From Pseudomonas sp. PDNC002 (lineage in GTDB: Bacteria > Pseudomonadota > Gammaproteobacteria > Pseudomonadales > Pseudomonadaceae), in the NCBI RefSeq assembly GCF_016919445.1, contig NZ_CP070356.1, forward strand, positions 2,388,001-2,452,000: a stretch of DNA of 64,000 nt. Direction: 5' to 3'. The notes under the pieces were generated by a model, which worked only from the letters and a program-made list of their open reading frames with translations, made no database searches and was not told where the DNA came from. Position 1 is the stretch's first letter, and every line of letters begins with the position of its first letter. Position numbers and translations under genes: made by a program. This document shows positions 41,502 to 49,640 of the stretch, piece by piece.

Positions 41502-42757
41502 GCCAGCTCTACAACGGTGGTGGCAGCGGCCACGGCGGGCGTCACGATCAGGACCTGCAGTCCCTGAAGATGCGCCTGCACCGCTACATCATCGACGAGA
41601 TCGACGAAGACGGCATGAACCTGCTCGAAGGCGCGCGTCCCGCGGTGGCGCAGTACGTCTCCGAAAAGGTCTGCGAGTATGCCGCGCGCCGCCAGCTGGC
41701 GATTTCCCGCTACGAGCTGGACCGCCTCGCCGAAGAGGTGGTGGACGAGCTGACCGGTTTCGGTCCGCTGGAGATCCTGCTGCGCGACCCCGGTATCTCG
41801 GAAATCCTGGTCAACGGGCCGAACCGTGTGTTCATCGAGCATGAGGGGCGCCTGTACCAGAGTGACCTGCGCTTCATCGACGACCATCATGTGCAGCGCG
41901 TCATCCAGCGCATCCTCGCGCCGCTGGGCCGGCGCCTGGATGAGTCCAGCCCGATGGTGGACGCGCGCCTGCCCGACGGCAGCCGGGTCAACGCGATCAT
42001 CCCGCCGGTGGCGCTGGACGGCCCCTGCCTGTCGATCCGCAAATTCAGCAAGGAGCTGCTCAAGAGCGGCGACCTGCTGGCCTACCAGAGCGTCGACGAA
42101 GCCATGCTGGCGTTTCTCCGCCAGGCGGTGGCGAGCCGCTGCAACATCCTCATCAGCGGCGGCACCGGCACCGGCAAGACCACACTGCTCAATGTGATGA
42201 GCAGCTTCATCGACGAGCGCGAGCGCATCGTCACCATCGAGGACACCGCCGAGCTGCAACTGGGCCACGACCATGTGGTACGCCTGGAGACCCGTCCGCC
42301 GAACGCCGAAGGCTACGGCGAGGTCAGCGCCCGCGACCTGATCCGCAACGCCCTGCGGATGCGTCCGGACCGCATCATCCTTGGCGAGATCCGCGGCGTC
42401 GAAGTGCTCGACGTGCTGCAGGCGATGAACACCGGTCACGACGGCTCGATGAGCACCGTGCACGCCAACTCCGCGATGGATTCCCTGTTGCGCCTGGAGA
42501 TGCTGGTCGGCCTCACCGGCCAGCGCGTGCCGGAGCAGACCCTGCGGCAGATGCTCTGCTCGGCGCTGGACATCGTGGTGCAGATCACCCGCCTGTCCAA
42601 CGGCCGGCGTTGCATCAGCGAAATCATCGAAGTGCTGGAGGTGCGCGACGGTGTCTACGTCACCAACTCCCTGTTCAGCCTCGACCGGCGCGGCAGCGGG
42701 CAGTTTGTCCGCACGGCCCAGCCGAGCGGCCTGAAATTCCGCCAGGTGCTGATGTGA
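41498..42757 (+). CDS. tadA: Tad pilus assembly ATPase TadA/CpaF
   Basis: The 419-residue secretion ATPase has Walker A GGTGTGKT at residues 221-228, the Asp box [24 protein letters not shown] (near 246), Walker [20 protein letters not shown] and the His box with STVHANS. It powers Flp pilus assembly from the cytoplasm. Its ATG overlaps the tadZ stop (ATGA), indicating coupling. Confidence 0.97.
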   Translation: MSQLYNGGGSGHGGRHDQDLQSLKMRLHRYIIDEIDEDGMNLLEGARPAVAQYVSEKVCEYAARRQLAISRYELDRLAEEVVDELTGFGPLEILLRDPGISEILVNGPNRVFIEHEGRLYQSDLRFIDDHHVQRVIQRILAPLGRRLDESSPMVDARLPDGSRVNAIIPPVALDGPCLSIRKFSKELLKSGDLLAYQSVDEAMLAFLRQAVASRCNILISGGTGTGKTTLLNVMSSFIDERERIVTIEDTAELQLGHDHVVRLETRPPNAEGYGEVSARDLIRNALRMRPDRIILGEIRGVEVLDVLQAMNTGHDGSMSTVHANSAMDSLLRLEMLVGLTGQRVPEQTLRQMLCSALDIVVQITRLSNGRRCISEIIEVLEVRDGVYVTNSLFSLDRRGSGQFVRTAQPSGLKFRQVLM

Positions 42758-43638
42758 ACGGCGCGCTGTGGCTGATCCTGGCGAGTCTGTCGCTGGCGGC
42801 GGTCGGCGTCGTGCTCAGCGCCATGAGCTGGCGCGCGCGGCACAACGAGCAGGTGATGCGCCGGCTGAGCGGCGAGCCGATCACCCAGGGCGGCCGCGGG
42901 CGCAGCAGCCACTGGCTGGCGCGGCGCATGCGCCGTGCCGGCATCGCCGACATGCGCGGCTGGCTGCTGGGCGCCGGCCTCGCGGCGGTGCTGCTGGGAT
43001 TGTTCGGGGAGCGCATCTACGGCGCTCTCGGTGTGCTGTGTGGCGTGGGCTTGGCGGTGCTGGGCTTCCACTTCCTGCTCAACGTCCTCTACCAGCGCCG
43101 GTTGCAGAAGATGATCCGGCAGATGCCCAACTTCCTCGACCAGGTGGTGCGCAGCCTGCACTCCGGCCGCACCCTGGGTGATTCCATCGGCCAGGCCGTC
43201 AGCAGCGCGGACGACCCGCTGCGGGAGATCTTCTCGCTGGTCAACAACCACGTACTGCTCGGTATCAGCCTGCCCGAGGCGCTGCAGGAAGTCGCCGAGC
43301 TGTACGACGTGGAGGAGCTGCACGTGTTCTCCCTGGGCGTTGCGGTGAACCATCGCTACGGCGGAAACACCACCGAGCTGCTGGAAAACATCATCAAGGT
43401 GATCCACGAGCGGGAAAAACTCAGCCGCCAACTGCGCGCCATGACCGGCGAGACGCGCCTGAGCGCCCTGGTGCTGGCGGTGCTGCCGATCAGCCTGGGC
43501 GGCTACATCCTGTTCACCAACCCGGGCTACCTGATGAACATGTGGCTCGACGGCGGCGGCCGCTGGATGCTGCTGACGTCCCTTGGGCTGCAGGTGCTGG
43601 GCGTCTACACGCTCTGGCGCATGCTCAAGAGCATATGA
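42754..43638 (+). CDS. tadB: Tad platform protein TadB
   Basis: The 294-residue membrane protein has helices near residues 5-24, 73-115 and 240-293, and a cytoplasmic T2SSF domain (IRQMPNFLDQVVRSLHSGRTLGDSI). It pairs with TadC to form the inner-membrane platform driven by TadA. The start is GTG overlapping the tadA stop (GTGA), reading [13 protein letters not shown]. Confidence 0.94.
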   Translation: MNGALWLILASLSLAAVGVVLSAMSWRARHNEQVMRRLSGEPITQGGRGRSSHWLARRMRRAGIADMRGWLLGAGLAAVLLGLFGERIYGALGVLCGVGLAVLGFHFLLNVLYQRRLQKMIRQMPNFLDQVVRSLHSGRTLGDSIGQAVSSADDPLREIFSLVNNHVLLGISLPEALQEVAELYDVEELHVFSLGVAVNHRYGGNTTELLENIIKVIHEREKLSRQLRAMTGETRLSALVLAVLPISLGGYILFTNPGYLMNMWLDGGGRWMLLTSLGLQVLGVYTLWRMLKSI

Positions 43639-43648
43639 GGAGTTCGCC

Positions 43649-44554
43649 ATGCCACTGATGTACGGCCTGATGGCGCTGATCCTGCTGCTGGCGGCGATTC
43701 TGCTGATGCTCTCGCAGAGCCGCGCGGCGGGGCGCGAACAACGCCTGATCGAGCAGCGCCTGGGTGGCGATCCGCTGCCACGCGCCGGCAACCGCCTGGC
43801 GGGCTTCTTCGATCGCCTGGGGGGCAGCGGCCTGGGCAAGCGCCTGCACCTGCGCGACGAGGAAGTCCGCGTGCTGTTGCACCAGGCCGGTTGGGGCGGC
43901 AGCACGCCGCGCAGCGTCTACCTGCTGTCGCTGGTCGTTTGCCCGTTCCTGCTGATGGGTATCGTCGTGGTGTACCTGGCGATGCCCGGCAACGCCGGCA
44001 CCTCGCCGGTCGTGCCGCTGCTGTTCGCCGCGGGCATCGGCTTCCTGCTGCCCAAGCGCGTGCTGGCCTACGTCGCCGAGAAGCGCCGGCTGCGCCTGGC
44101 CGAGGAAGTGATCCTGTTCATCCAGCTGATCCGCATCCTCTTCGACTCCGGCCTCACCGTGGAGCAGAGCCTGCGCGTGGTCTGCCGGGAAGGGCAGAAC
44201 ATCGTCCCGGTCCTCGCCTCGGAGCTCGAGACGGTGCTGGGACATACCGACAGCGGCCTGGACCTGGCCGAAGAACTGGAGCAACTGAGCCGCCGCCTGG
44301 TGGTGAGCGAGCTGACCGACTGCTGCAACGTGCTGCGCCAGATGGTGCGCCAGGGCGGCAGCGCGCGCAGCTCGTTGCAGACGCTCAAGCAATTGTTCGA
44401 GGACCGCCGCCTGACTGCCTTGCAGGAAAAGGTCAGCAAGCTGTCGGCGAAGATGAGCCTGGTGATGATGGTGCTGTTGTTCCCGGCACTGCTGATCATC
44501 CTCGCCGGGCCCGGCTTCCTCGCCATTACCAAGGCCATGGGGGGTATGGGATGA
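43649..44554 (+). CDS. tadC: Tad platform protein TadC
   Basis: The 301-residue membrane protein begins with a helix (MPLMYGLMALILLLAAILLML), has further helices near 90-145 and at the end, and a T2SSF domain (VILFIQLIRILFDSGLTVEQSL). It lies 10 bases after tadB with a GAGGAG ribosome site. Its stop overlaps the tadD start. Confidence 0.94.
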   Translation: MPLMYGLMALILLLAAILLMLSQSRAAGREQRLIEQRLGGDPLPRAGNRLAGFFDRLGGSGLGKRLHLRDEEVRVLLHQAGWGGSTPRSVYLLSLVVCPFLLMGIVVVYLAMPGNAGTSPVVPLLFAAGIGFLLPKRVLAYVAEKRRLRLAEEVILFIQLIRILFDSGLTVEQSLRVVCREGQNIVPVLASELETVLGHTDSGLDLAEELEQLSRRLVVSELTDCCNVLRQMVRQGGSARSSLQTLKQLFEDRRLTALQEKVSKLSAKMSLVMMVLLFPALLIILAGPGFLAITKAMGGMG

Positions 44555-45330
44555 GAAACGCATGCGTGATCGGTCTGCTGAGCCTGGCGCTCGGCGGCTG
44601 CGCCAACCTCGGGCCGCTGGGCGGAAACCAGGTCGGCCAGGCCTGTAGCGAGAACCTGGGGCAGTCCGTGGAGCTGCAGCTCAACCTTGCGCGGGAGATG
44701 CTCGACAACGGGCGCGCCCATGCCGCGCTGGCCAACCTCGACATGCTGCCGCAGGACTCGCTGGAAGTGCGCGAAAGCCGGGCGCTGGCCTTGCGGCGCA
44801 TCGGCGATCCACGGGCGCTGGTGGAGTATCGGAACCTGCTCAATACCTGCAAGGCGGCCGAGGCCCACCACGGCCTGGGACAGATTGCGATGCGTGGCGG
44901 CAATACCGTCCGCGCCGAGGAAGAGCTGGGCGAGGCGGCGCGCCTGCGTCCCACCGACAGCGCGTTCCGCAACGACCTCGGTTACGCGCTGATGCGCAGC
45001 GGTGCGCTGGAGCGCGCGCGTTTCGAGTTCATCACGGCGATGGAGCTGGATGATCACGACAAGCTGTCGGCCACCAATCTGCTCAGCCTGCTGTACCTGC
45101 AGGACGATGACCGCCAGGCAAAAAGCCTGATTCAAAGCGTCGGGCTGAGCGCCGATCAGGTGCGCGCGGCGCGTGATCAGGCGGATTCGCTGCGGCCGGC
45201 CGCCCATGCGCCGGTCCAGCCGGAAAGCGTGAGCTACGTGGATGAGCCGCGCGACACGCCGCACGCGGATTCGATGGCGTCGGCGCCCGCCGAGGCGCGC
45301 GACGCCAAGCTGCTGGTCAATGCCCGCTGA
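44551..45330 (+). CDS. tadD: Tad lipoprotein TadD with TPR repeats
   Basis: The 259-residue protein has a lipoprotein signal with lipobox LGGC (C17), then TPR-like helical repeats (AHHGLGQIAMRGGNTVRAEEELGEAARLRPTDSAFRND region, residues about 109-146). A disordered Pro/Asp-rich tail ends it. TadD probably aids secretin assembly at the outer membrane. Its ATG overlaps the tadC stop (ATGA). Confidence 0.92.
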   Translation: MRNACVIGLLSLALGGCANLGPLGGNQVGQACSENLGQSVELQLNLAREMLDNGRAHAALANLDMLPQDSLEVRESRALALRRIGDPRALVEYRNLLNTCKAAEAHHGLGQIAMRGGNTVRAEEELGEAARLRPTDSAFRNDLGYALMRSGALERARFEFITAMELDDHDKLSATNLLSLLYLQDDDRQAKSLIQSVGLSADQVRAARDQADSLRPAAHAPVQPESVSYVDEPRDTPHADSMASAPAEARDAKLLVNAR

Positions 45331-45349
45331 GTCGGGCAGGGAGGATGTG

Positions 45350-45634
45350 ATGAAGGCATGGATTCTGGCTGGCGCGCTGCTGGCGGCTCCGCTGTTGTCG
45401 TCAGCCGCCGAGCGCGCGGCGACACCCGCTCCGCAGGGCACCGTGGCCCGCGACCAGCAGGAAGTGCTCACCTGGCTGGAGCTGCAATCCAGCGGGCGCG
45501 CCGCGTCGGCCAATCGCCAGAGCGCGACGCCGGCCGAGCGTGACCGCGCTTATCAACGCTACCTGAAGAGCTATACCCGCGAGATTCCCGAGTATCTGCT
45601 CCAGGACAACGACTTCAGCACAGGCAGCAAGTAA
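45350..45634 (+). CDS. DUF3613 protein in the Tad operon
   Basis: The 94-residue protein has a signal peptide (MKAWILAGALLAAPLLSSAAE), then a polar region with VARDQQEVLTWLELQSSGRAAS and a C-terminal DRAYQRYLKSYTREIPEYL motif that I recognise as DUF3613. It occurs in Pseudomonas Tad clusters between tadD and tadG; its role is unknown, and a periplasmic assembly function is a guess. GGGAGGATGTG precedes the ATG. Confidence 0.83.
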   Translation: MKAWILAGALLAAPLLSSAAERAATPAPQGTVARDQQEVLTWLELQSSGRAASANRQSATPAERDRAYQRYLKSYTREIPEYLLQDNDFSTGSK

Positions 45635-45651
45635 GCCTGCGGGAGCGTGCC

Positions 45652-47418
45652 ATGGGACGCGAACGGCAGCGGGGCGCAATTGGTGTGATGGCGGCGGTCA
45701 CGCTGCTGCTCGCGCTGATCTGCCTGGCACTGGTGGTGGACACCGGGCGCCTGTATTTCGAGCAGCGCAAGTTGCAGCGCGTCGCCGACATGGCCGCGCT
45801 GGAAGCAGCGTCTCAGAGCGGCATGTGTGGTTCGCAGCTGGCGGGGGACGTCCAGGGCTACGTCACCGCGAGCGCGGCGAAGAACGGTTTCGTCCCGGCC
45901 ACCGGCGATACCCTGGTGGGGACGCTGGGCAGTGTCGCTTTCGATGGCGGGTACGGCGCGGCATCGTCGCGCCGGTTCTTCACCGCCGGCGGCGATCCGG
46001 CGGACTCCGTACGCGTGCAGGCATCCCACACAGTGCCGTCCAGCCTGATACTGAATGTCGCCAGCCTGTTCAGCGGGGCCACCACCAATACCGTGATCAG
46101 CGCCCAGGCGGTGGCGCGGCGCACGGCGTTGGCGGGGATTTCCGCGGGCAGTGGCGTGCTGAGCCTGGACTCGACCAATTCGCCGCTGCTCAACGCGCTG
46201 CTGGGTGGCCTGTTGGGCACCACCGTCAACCTCGACCTGGTCACCTACCAGGGCATCGCCGGCGCCAACGTGTCGCTGCTCGCCCTCAGCCAGCAGCTCA
46301 AGGCGGCCGGCGTGAACCTCGAACTGGGCAAGATCGACAGCCTGCTGGGGGCCAACGTCACCGCGGCGCAATTGCTCCAGGCGATGATCAACGCCGCCGA
46401 CGCCTCGCAACTGGCCGGGGTGAATACCTCGCTGCTGCGCACCGCATTGGCCAGCATCAACGTACCGACGGCCAACCTGACCCTGGGGCAGATTCTCAGC
46501 GTAGTGGCGCCGGACAGTGTGCGCGATACGGCGCTCAATGCAGGGGTCAATCTGCTGGACCTGCTGATGGCCACGGCGTTGGTGGCGAACAAGAACAACG
46601 CGGTGGACCTCGACCTGAAGGGTAAGAACATCGCCGGCGTGGTGCCGACGGTAAAACTGCGGGTCATCTCGCCACCCACCATCGCTATCGGCTATCCGGG
46701 CAAGGACAGCGCCGGCAACTGGCGCACCGTGGCGAAGAATGCCCAGGTTCAACTGGAGGTCGGCGTCAATGCCAACCTGCTGGGGCTGAACCTGGTGAAG
46801 CTGGCGCTGAACCTGAAGGTCGGTGTGGCGGAGGGGTATGCGGCGTTGGACAGCATTCAGTGCGGAGGTGTGGGCAAACCGGTGACAGTCAACGTGATGG
46901 CCAGACCCGGCGTGGCGAGCGCCAACCTCGATGCCGCTGTCAGCCTGCTTTCCGGAGCCAGCGGCAGCCTGGTGGGGGTGACCATCACCAACAGCGCGAC
47001 CGGGGTGGACAGCAGCAGCACGTCGGCCGGTACTCAGTTCGCCATACCTGGAGAGCAATCGTTGAGTTTCACCGTGAACGGCCCGTCCGATCTGCCGAGT
47101 GTGGTGAAACGGGTGCAAAGCCCGCTGGGTTCGTCGCTGGGAGCAGGACTGACCAGTCTGGGGAACTCATTGAGCATCAAAATCAAGGCCGGCGGAAATT
47201 GCGACAACATCCTGAGCTGGCTGCTTTGTGCCCTGAGCGGCTTGGTCAGTTCCATCGCCCAGCTCGCACTCGATCTCACGGCGGGGTTGGGCACGCTGGT
47301 CAGCGCCCTTGGACAGCAGCTCATTGATCCGCTGTTGTCGTTGCTCGGCATCCAGACCGGCATCCTCGACGTACGCCTGATCGACCTCCAGACCGGCGGC
47401 GCGGAGCTGCTGATCTGA
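45652..47418 (+). CDS. tadG: Tad pilus-associated protein TadG
   Basis: The 588-residue protein begins with a basic leader and a TadE/TadG-type helix (GAIGVMAAVTLLLALICLALVVDTGRLYFEQRKLQRVADMAALEAAS region, residues 8-54), followed by a long extracellular part. That part is rich in small residues and Leu-Leu-Gly patterns with only a few Cys, two of them close together near residues 519-524. In P. aeruginosa, TadG is thought to anchor or cap the Flp pilus. It is the last plus-strand gene of the main operon. Confidence 0.88.
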   Translation: MGRERQRGAIGVMAAVTLLLALICLALVVDTGRLYFEQRKLQRVADMAALEAASQSGMCGSQLAGDVQGYVTASAAKNGFVPATGDTLVGTLGSVAFDGGYGAASSRRFFTAGGDPADSVRVQASHTVPSSLILNVASLFSGATTNTVISAQAVARRTALAGISAGSGVLSLDSTNSPLLNALLGGLLGTTVNLDLVTYQGIAGANVSLLALSQQLKAAGVNLELGKIDSLLGANVTAAQLLQAMINAADASQLAGVNTSLLRTALASINVPTANLTLGQILSVVAPDSVRDTALNAGVNLLDLLMATALVANKNNAVDLDLKGKNIAGVVPTVKLRVISPPTIAIGYPGKDSAGNWRTVAKNAQVQLEVGVNANLLGLNLVKLALNLKVGVAEGYAALDSIQCGGVGKPVTVNVMARPGVASANLDAAVSLLSGASGSLVGVTITNSATGVDSSSTSAGTQFAIPGEQSLSFTVNGPSDLPSVVKRVQSPLGSSLGAGLTSLGNSLSIKIKAGGNCDNILSWLLCALSGLVSSIAQLALDLTAGLGTLVSALGQQLIDPLLSLLGIQTGILDVRLIDLQTGGAELLI

Positions 47419-47437
47419 AGGCTGGCGCACGCGGTGC

Positions 47438-48262
47438 TCAGTGCACCGCGCTGCTTTGCGAGGAGGAGGGCGAGAGGGCGAGGGCGAGCTGGGTGCGGTT
47501 GTGCATGTGCATCAGCCGCAGCACCTGGGAGACATACAGCTTCACGGTGTTCTCGGTGATGCCCAGGTCGTAGGCGATCTGGTAGTTGGTCAGCCCCTTG
47601 CTCACCAGCCGCGCCACGGCCTGCTGGCGCGGCGACAACTTGTTGAACAGCGGGTTGTTCACCACCGGGGCGATCTGTTCGGCGCTGCTCGGTGCGTTCT
47701 CCGGCGTTTCCGCCTGCTCCTGCTTCAGCGCGCTGCTGGCCTGGCCGCCGCCGTGCACTTCGTACTTGATCTTGTGGATATCCCGCGAGATCGAGTTGAG
47801 CGATTCGGCGAGGTATTCCAGGCGCTGGTTGACGTGGCTCAGGCTCAGCTGGCTGCGGATGCGTTCGTGCAGCCGGGCCTCCAGGCGTTCCAGGCCCTTG
47901 AGCAGGTCCATGGGCGCCACCGGCTTCTGGTAGTAGTCGGCGACGCCGACGCGCATGGCCTCGATCACTTCCTGGCTGCCTTGCTGGCCGGTGAGGATGA
48001 TGGTTTCGAAGAAGCGACTGGCGCCGGCGATTTCCTTGAGCGCCTCGACCACGCGGATGCCGTTGTCGCGGCCCAGGCCCAGGTCGCAGATCACCAGGCC
48101 GATCGAGGTGTCGTCGCGGAACTGCTGGAGGGCGCCGTCCTTGCTGTCGCTGGTCAGGCAGCGATAGCCGCTGTTTTCCAGCAGTTCGGCAAGTTCGGCG
48201 GTGACCTGGGGCTCGTCGTCGATGACCAGCACACTGAAACGACGATTGGCCGTTTTATCCAT
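47438..48262 (-). CDS. pprB: Response regulator PprB
   Basis: The 274-residue regulator has a receiver domain (D15-D16-E17, phosphoacceptor D60, T92, K113) and a C-terminal LuxR-type helix-turn-helix (LSPRQQAVARLVSKGLTNYQIAYDLGITENTVKLYVSQVL region, near 210-250). PprB activates Flp pilus, BapA adhesin and CupE fimbria genes in P. aeruginosa and is phosphorylated by PprA. It converges on tadG with a gap of only 19 bases. Confidence 0.93.
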   Translation of the reverse strand: MDKTANRRFSVLVIDDEPQVTAELAELLENSGYRCLTSDSKDGALQQFRDDTSIGLVICDLGLGRDNGIRVVEALKEIAGASRFFETIILTGQQGSQEVIEAMRVGVADYYQKPVAPMDLLKGLERLEARLHERIRSQLSLSHVNQRLEYLAESLNSISRDIHKIKYEVHGGGQASSALKQEQAETPENAPSSAEQIAPVVNNPLFNKLSPRQQAVARLVSKGLTNYQIAYDLGITENTVKLYVSQVLRLMHMHNRTQLALALSPSSSQSSAVH

Positions 48263-48412
48263 GACTGCACGCTCCGTGAGTTAGTACACATCCATTGTTT
48301 TTATCGTCCGGCTGTTCAATATCCTGAGCCGGAACCTGCACCGAAGTGACAGGTGGTATTAACCCATAGCATATAGTCGTTAAGTTTGAATCGTGCCAAT
48401 GGCGAGTGTCAT

Positions 48413-48901
48413 TTACTGGACGATCGAAATATACGTCAGAAGACCGGCGAATAGCGCGAATATGAAAGGAAATGACTTGTTCCTTGACGGTCTCAGTCTG
48501 GCTAATTGCGATTTGAAATTAGCCGGCAACTTGTCCGAATCAATCAAAAGTTTGCTGGCGAGCATCAGGACTACGCAGACCAGGCTGGCCAGTGCCAGGG
48601 TGTACAGCACGGTCAGCGGATCGCTGGCCAGGCCCAGGGCCACCAGCAGCTTCACGTCCGCCGCCCCCAGCTTGCCGAGCCAGTACCCCGGCCCGGTGAG
48701 CGCCAGCGCCAGAACGGCCGCCCCCAGGGCATCCGCGGGCGAATGGCCGGTGAGACTGTGCCCGCACACCAGCAGGAAAACGGCCGCCGCCACGCCCCCG
48801 CCGAGGGTCAGCAGGTTGCTTACGCGCAGGCGCGTGAGGTCCTGGTAGCCGCACAGGCCACACCAGGCGAGGAGGAGCAGTTCGAGCGGCATCGACAACA
48901 T
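48413..48901 (-). CDS. fppA: Flp prepilin peptidase FppA (TadV/CpaA type)
   Basis: The 162-residue membrane peptidase has the two catalytic aspartates D21 (GYQDLTRLRVSN) and D82 (GAADVKLL) of the type IV prepilin peptidase family, and six hydrophobic segments. It lacks the methyltransferase domain of PilD, as is normal for Tad peptidases. It should process both Flp pilins and the TadE/F pseudopilin. ATG codons at 48901 and 48892 are both possible; GAGGG precedes the first. Confidence 0.94.
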   Translation of the reverse strand: MLSMPLELLLLAWCGLCGYQDLTRLRVSNLLTLGGGVAAAVFLLVCGHSLTGHSPADALGAAVLALALTGPGYWLGKLGAADVKLLVALGLASDPLTVLYTLALASLVCVVLMLASKLLIDSDKLPANFKSQLARLRPSRNKSFPFIFALFAGLLTYISIVQ

Positions 48902-49164
48902 CCTTATCCCTCGATCAGGGGCTCAGTGGCTCATCGTTTTTGTAAGTTATTTCCTACAATTACCCCGTATTGCAAATTAAGCCAGGTATTCGGGGTAATT
49001 GGCTCGAAACGTTATACCGAATGGTCATGCGGTGAATTTCCGTGGAGCGCCTAGTATTGCTCATGAATGGCGCGTTTATCCGACGGAGAGTTACTTCAGA
49101 TATCGTCGCTGGCGCCGATAAGTTGAACGATCATTCAAGTGAAGTTGATCGAGGAGTTTCGTGG
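48902..49164. promoter_or_regulatory. Divergent promoter region between fppA and tadF-pprA
   Basis: The 263-bp AT-rich spacer contains an 11-bp perfect inverted repeat, CAATTACCCCG (48957-48967) and CGGGGTAATTG (48991-49001), 23 bases apart, about 160 bases before tadF. It probably carries promoters in both directions. The tadF frame is open upstream to 49042, but that part does not look like pilin. Confidence 0.55.
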
Positions 49165-49632
49165 ATGAACGGAGTCGGCGGACGCAAGGGGCAGAAAGGC
49201 ACGGTGGCCATCGAGTTCGCTGGCGTCTTCGTGTTGTTCTTCGCGGTGCTCTACGGCTTGCTGGGTTACTGCGTGCCGCTCCTGATGCTGCAGGCGTTCA
49301 ATGATGCAGCGGCGTCCGGTGCGCGCATCGCGGTGTCGGTCAATCCGAACGTGAGCGGCTACGCCACGGTGCTGCGCACAGCCGTCACCAACGAGGTCAA
49401 CCAGCGCCTGAGCTGGATGCCGACGTCCTGGCGCAACGGCTGCTACAGCGGCCAGTTCCTCGACACCCCGACCACCGAGACCGTGAATGGCCGCAACTAC
49501 ACGCGGGTGCGTGTCTGCGTGAACTACCCCTACTCCACGTCTCCCATCGTGCCGCTACTGACGTTGCCGGGAATCGGCACCGTACCGCAGCTACCCGCCG
49601 TGCTGACCGGCCAGGCCAGCGTCCTGCTCTGA
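49165..49632 (+). CDS. tadF: TadE/TadF-like pseudopilin
   Basis: The 155-residue protein has a short basic leader, the prepilin-like motif GTVAIEFAGVFVLFFAVLYGLLGYCV (residues 13-38) with the conserved Glu at the fifth position, and a C-terminal domain with a Cys pair (NGCYSG, RVRVCVNY). It is a minor pilin needed for Flp assembly and a likely FppA substrate. The start is set by GAGGAG 8 bases before the ATG. It stands 8 bases before pprA. I cannot tell tadE from tadF with certainty. Confidence 0.87.
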   Translation: MNGVGGRKGQKGTVAIEFAGVFVLFFAVLYGLLGYCVPLLMLQAFNDAAASGARIAVSVNPNVSGYATVLRTAVTNEVNQRLSWMPTSWRNGCYSGQFLDTPTTETVNGRNYTRVRVCVNYPYSTSPIVPLLTLPGIGTVPQLPAVLTGQASVLL

Positions 49633-49640
49633 GGAATGCG

